Shown: in pieces, positions 6,752 to 9,358 of the stretch | Layout: each line of letters starts with the position of its first letter | Numbering within the stretch: position 1 is the first letter of the stretch | Source: DASQDN01 sp035630195 | GTDB lineage: Bacteria; Acidobacteriota; Terriglobia; Bryobacterales; Bryobacteraceae | Reading direction: 5' to 3' | Assembly: GCA_035630195.1 (NCBI GenBank) | Contig: DASQLD010000120.1 | Coordinates: forward strand, 1-9,358 | DNA: 9,358 nucleotides | The notes under the pieces: model-generated | Databases searched by the model: none | Seen by the model: the letters and a program-made list of their open reading frames with translations, nothing else | What the model was told of the DNA's origin: nothing | Translations under genes and position numbers: made by a program

Positions 6752-6780
6752 TTGATAATCGGTATTAGTCAGCGAATCAT
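6752..6780 (+). promoter_or_regulatory. Candidate sigma-70 promoter of the glutamine synthetase gene
   Basis: TTGATA at 6752-6757 (five of six bases of the -35 consensus) is followed after exactly 17 bp by AATCAT at 6775-6780 (four of six bases of the -10 consensus). Transcription would start near 6787, giving a leader of about 75 nt before the ATG at 6861. I looked for a sigma-54 GG-N10-GC element in the gap and found none convincing. Confidence 0.35.
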
Positions 6781-6850
6781 TCTGGAAGTGCTTGTCCGCA
6801 CGGTCCCGGAATACGTGTGTTCGCGACGAATTTTTTGTCACGCCCAGCTC

Positions 6851-6856
6851 AAGGAG
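6851..6856 (+). promoter_or_regulatory. Shine-Dalgarno sequence of glutamine synthetase
   Basis: AAGGAG ends 4 nt before the ATG at 6861, the clearest ribosome binding site in the window. It fixes the start against the nearby ATG at 6857, which would be stopped by TAG after three codons (ATG AAT GAA TAG) and sits too close to the Shine-Dalgarno sequence. Confidence 0.7.
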
Positions 6857-6860
6857 ATGA

Positions 6861-8294
6861 ATGAATAGCCAACTACAGGACCGTTTGAGCCTCCCCTACG
6901 GGAAACTGGAGGACCTCAATCTCCAAGCCAAGGAGCAACGTAAGAACCGTGTTCCTGTGGAGAAGATTCAGGAAGAGCGCCTGAAGTACCTAACCGACGA
7001 AAAAGGAGTGAAGGCCGTAACCCTCCTCTTCAGCGACCTCGAAGGCCGTCTGCACATGCTCGATTACGATAAGAAGTTTCTCGTAAAGAGCTGGGACAAC
7101 CTAACATTCGACGGTTCCTCGATTCGCGGCTTTACGGCTCAGCGTGAGAGCGATCTGCGTCTAGGCATCGATTGGAGCGCGTTCTACTGGGCTCCATCCG
7201 ACATCTTCGGTACGGGCAAAGTACTGGTGTTCGGCGAAGTTATCGACAAAGACGGCAGCGCCTACAGCGGCGACATCCGCGGGGTCCTGAAAGGTTTTGC
7301 CAACGATCAGTTCACCAAGAATGGCTACACGCTGAACGCGGCCAACGAAATCGAAGGGTTTCTCTTCAAGGGCTCCGACGCCGAGCGGACTTATCCGGAC
7401 ACCGGCAAGTTTGAGTACGTGAACACGGGCGGCTATTATCATTCGCTGCCGGGCGACCCGCTCCGGGAGTTCATTGACGCGACCGCCGAAGTGCAGCGCG
7501 CCATGGGTTTTGAGAACGAGAAAGACCATCCGGAAGTCGCGCCGTCTCAATTCGAAATTAACTACAGCTATGCCGACGTTGTCACCGCTGCGGATCAAAT
7601 TCAGCTTTATAAATTGATCTGCCGCCAAGTCGCGACGAAGATGGGCCTAACCGCCTGCTTCTTGCCGAAACCGGTCGTCGGGGTGAACGGCAACGGTATG
7701 CACACCAACGTCTCGATCACCAAGGGCGGCAAGAACATTTTCTGGGATCCCAAGGGTGAAGAGAAGATGAGCGGATGCGCGTGGGAGTTCGTGGATCGTA
7801 TTCTAGCCCACGGCAACGACATCTGCCTGCTCCTGAACTCGAGCGTCAACTCCTATCGCCGCCTCGATCCGCACTTCGAAGCGCCGAATCAGATTAAAGC
7901 CTCGGCCGTCGACCGCGGTTCAATGGTGCGCATCCCGATCGGTAACGAACGGAGTGCTCGCGTCGAAGTTCGCTCGGTTGCTCCCGACGCGAACCCGTAC
8001 ATGGTTCTGTACTCGGTCTTCCGCACCGGCATCGAAGGCGACAGCCCGAACGGTGTCGAGAACATCCGTACGGCCGAACGGTATCTGCCTGACAACATCT
8101 ACGACGCTCTGGAGAACTTCCGGAAAGCCGAGTGGTCCAACAAACTGCTCACGGAAGATGTAAAAAACCGGTTCGCCGATCTCAAGCAGGCTTCCGCCGA
8201 CCGCTGCGCGCGCCTACTGGGAACGGTTGTTAAAGTACCCGAGGTGCAATACCACCACGAAGTCTACAATCAGTTCCTCTGGAACCAGTTCTAA
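6861..8294 (+). CDS. glnA: Type I glutamine synthetase family protein
   Basis: Cytoplasmic enzyme making glutamine from glutamate, ammonia and ATP; normally a dodecamer. At 477 residues it fits type I. The beta-grasp domain lies at about 45-145 (FSDLEGRLH, FDGSSIRGF, VLVFGEV). The catalytic domain shows NEIEGF with Glu163 and Glu165, HPEVAPSQFEINY with Glu225 and Glu232, GNGMHTNVS with His281, NSYRRL with Arg333, and the FEAPNQI loop with Glu340. It ends with NERSARVEVR (Arg364, Arg367, Arg371) and NPY. These are the expected metal, ammonium and phosphate site residues. The C-terminal stretch YHHEVYNQFLWNQF is divergent from the usual ending. Tyr414 in DNIYDALE sits roughly where the adenylylated tyrosine of enterobacterial GlnA lies, but the flanking residues differ, so adenylylation is unproven. 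It has its own promoter region, Shine-Dalgarno sequence and terminator. A related gamma-glutamyl ligase is less likely. Confidence 0.9.
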   Translation: MNSQLQDRLSLPYGKLEDLNLQAKEQRKNRVPVEKIQEERLKYLTDEKGVKAVTLLFSDLEGRLHMLDYDKKFLVKSWDNLTFDGSSIRGFTAQRESDLRLGIDWSAFYWAPSDIFGTGKVLVFGEVIDKDGSAYSGDIRGVLKGFANDQFTKNGYTLNAANEIEGFLFKGSDAERTYPDTGKFEYVNTGGYYHSLPGDPLREFIDATAEVQRAMGFENEKDHPEVAPSQFEINYSYADVVTAADQIQLYKLICRQVATKMGLTACFLPKPVVGVNGNGMHTNVSITKGGKNIFWDPKGEEKMSGCAWEFVDRILAHGNDICLLLNSSVNSYRRLDPHFEAPNQIKASAVDRGSMVRIPIGNERSARVEVRSVAPDANPYMVLYSVFRTGIEGDSPNGVENIRTAERYLPDNIYDALENFRKAEWSNKLLTEDVKNRFADLKQASADRCARLLGTVVKVPEVQYHHEVYNQFLWNQF

Positions 8295-8316
8295 AGCAAC
8301 AAGTCTCATCCTTTAC

Positions 8317-8346
8317 GGCGCCGCGAATCCTGCGGCGCCTTTTTTA
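8317..8346 (+). terminator. Intrinsic terminator after glnA
   Basis: A perfect 8-bp GC-only stem (GGCGCCGC at 8317-8324 with GCGGCGCC at 8332-8339), a 7-nt loop GAATCCT, then six T residues (8340-8345). It starts 22 bp after the glnA stop and separates glnA from the downstream permease gene. Confidence 0.93.
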
Positions 8347-8384
8347 TTGAAAATTGAGCGAACTTGCGAGGCAAGATTTCGTCT

Positions 8385-9358
8385 ATGCCTCCAGTGACCT
8401 CCCAAGCCTTCGCGTTTCTTCAAAATCGCAAAGACGATCTGCGCTTCGCCTTTCGTACGATGCGCAAGAGCCTTGGCTTCACTGCGGTCGCAGTATTCTC
8501 CCTGGCCCTCGGGATCGGCGCGAACACGGCGATCTTCACCCTTATCGACGCCGTCCTGCTGAAGAGCCTTCCCGTTGAAAACCCCGGCCAGCTCTATGTC
8601 GTGACTACTTCGCACCCGGGCCGCACGAATGCGCACTGGACCTACCCCGATTATTTGGCAGTCCGCGATCGCAATCAGGGATTCTCCGGGACCATCGCCT
8701 ACAGTTCCGTTCAACCTTCAGGATTCGCCGCGGGGTCCGGCGGAGACACGCGCGCCGAGTTGGCCGCCGGTACTTTCGTCTCCGGCAACTACTTCGATGT
8801 TCTCGGTGTGCGCGCTGTCGCCGGGACCCTCTTCAACCCGGAACATGATCGCCGACTGGGGGCCGCTCCATACATTGTTCTTAGTCACTCTTTCTGGGAG
8901 CGGCGGTTCGCGTCAGACCCAAGAATCATTAGCTCCACCGTACGTGTCAACGGCTTTCCGCTAACGATTCTCGGGATAACGCGCGCCGGATTCACCGGCG
9001 TGGAAGTGGGTGTCGCGCCGGACTTCTTCGTGCCGATCATGATGCGCAGCGAGATCACAGGTCAAGGCACTTGGAACAACAGGAATAACTCCTGGTTAGT
9101 GATGCTGGGACGCATCAAGCCGGCCGCTTCGATCGCACAACTCGAAACGGAACTAACCATCGTCAATAAGGATCAGGAACTACGGGAACGCAAGACCAGC
9201 GCCAACCCGCGCTTCGTCAACGAGGGTCGCCCGGTAAAACTCATACCGGGAGCGCAGGGGTACTCTTCCCTTCGAAATCGGTTGTCCGAACCGCTCGTTT
9301 TGTTGATGATTATCGTCGGGGTCGTTCTTTTGATCGCGTGCGCGAACGTCGCAAATCT
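8385..9358 (+). CDS. ABC transporter permease, MacB-like (acidobacterial orphan permease type), 3' end cut by window edge
   Basis: The first 324 residues of an FtsX/MacB-type permease; such proteins in Acidobacteria usually run to about 800-880 residues with a duplicated permease unit. Seen here are LRFAFRTMRKSLGFTAVAVF (19-38) entering the first transmembrane helix, then ALGIGANTAIFTLIDAVLL (41-59), the typical start of a MacB_PCD domain. A large extracytoplasmic part (about 60-290) follows with YPDYLAVRDR, GNYFDVLGV and FWERRF, and the second helix starts near 303 (PLVLLMIIVGVVLLIACANVAN). No ATPase domain is present in the visible part. The ATG at 8385 is chosen because an in-frame TGA at 8355-8357 limits the gene; TTG at 8364 is the only other upstream choice. 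The long N-terminal extension found in some relatives is absent. Substrate unknown; an efflux or envelope role is the family's usual one. Confidence 0.9.
   Translation, partial: MPPVTSQAFAFLQNRKDDLRFAFRTMRKSLGFTAVAVFSLALGIGANTAIFTLIDAVLLKSLPVENPGQLYVVTTSHPGRTNAHWTYPDYLAVRDRNQGFSGTIAYSSVQPSGFAAGSGGDTRAELAAGTFVSGNYFDVLGVRAVAGTLFNPEHDRRLGAAPYIVLSHSFWERRFASDPRIISSTVRVNGFPLTILGITRAGFTGVEVGVAPDFFVPIMMRSEITGQGTWNNRNNSWLVMLGRIKPAASIAQLETELTIVNKDQELRERKTSANPRFVNEGRPVKLIPGAQGYSSLRNRLSEPLVLLMIIVGVVLLIACANVAN

Noticed and set aside
6596..6868. Short open frames on both strands across the glycosidase-glnA gap
   Set aside because: They have no recognisable motifs, overlap the end of the glycosidase gene and lack ribosome binding sites; the gap reads better as regulatory DNA.
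6857..6868. Minimal ORF ATG AAT GAA TAG overlapping the glnA start
   Set aside because: It starts immediately after the Shine-Dalgarno sequence with no spacer and encodes three residues, so it is probably chance.
8313..8714. Minus-strand open frame of 133 codons after glnA
   Set aside because: It runs through the terminator and antisense to the MacB-like permease, whose plus-strand translation is unmistakable.
1..9358. Defence system, CRISPR array, prophage or insertion sequence
   Set aside because: No spaced repeats, nuclease, transposase, integrase or terminal inverted repeats were seen on either strand.

Overview
The window looks like chromosomal DNA from an acidobacterium, most likely a relative of Solibacter/Bryobacter. 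Three things point there: a MacB-like orphan permease of the type very abundant in Acidobacteria at the right end, a C-terminal module resembling the Solibacter-type Ig-like C-terminal domain on a methyltransferase, and frequent GTG starts with weak Shine-Dalgarno sequences. This is inferred from gene content, not from a marker gene. I see no rRNA, tRNA, CRISPR array, insertion sequence or phage gene.

Layout. (1) Bases 1-686, minus strand: the 5' two thirds of a LacD-type class I aldolase gene, cut by the window edge. (2) Bases 687-734: a 48-bp divergent intergenic region. (3) Bases 735-4300, plus strand: a tight four-gene run, probably one operon, encoding a Tat-signal-bearing enolase-superfamily sugar-acid dehydratase, a YgiN-like ABM monooxygenase, a TSUP (TauE/SafE) permease and a two-part methyltransferase. 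The gaps are 5, 0 and 6 bp. (4) Bases 4294-5349, minus strand: a membrane-anchored protein with a carboxypeptidase-regulatory-like domain, converging on the methyltransferase gene with a 7-bp overlap. (5) Bases 5359-6663, plus strand: a Tat-exported glycoamylase/GH144-like glycosidase whose start lies only 9 bp from the divergent start of the anchored protein. (6) Bases 6664-6860: regulatory DNA with an 11-bp direct repeat and a candidate promoter, then glnA-type glutamine synthetase (6861-8294) and a strong intrinsic terminator. (7) Bases 8385-9358: the start of an ABC-type MacB-like permease, cut by the window edge.

How the genes may work together. The left half (aldolase, sugar-acid dehydratase, small monooxygenase, exporter-type permease) reads as a carbohydrate or sugar-acid catabolic locus, and the GH144-like enzyme would supply sugars from outside the cytoplasm. 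glnA and the MacB-like permease are separate units. Most of the window is ordinary. The points most worth a second look are the altered active site of the dehydratase-like protein, the methyltransferase fused to two Ig-like repeats, and the unusually compact divergent start at 5347-5361.
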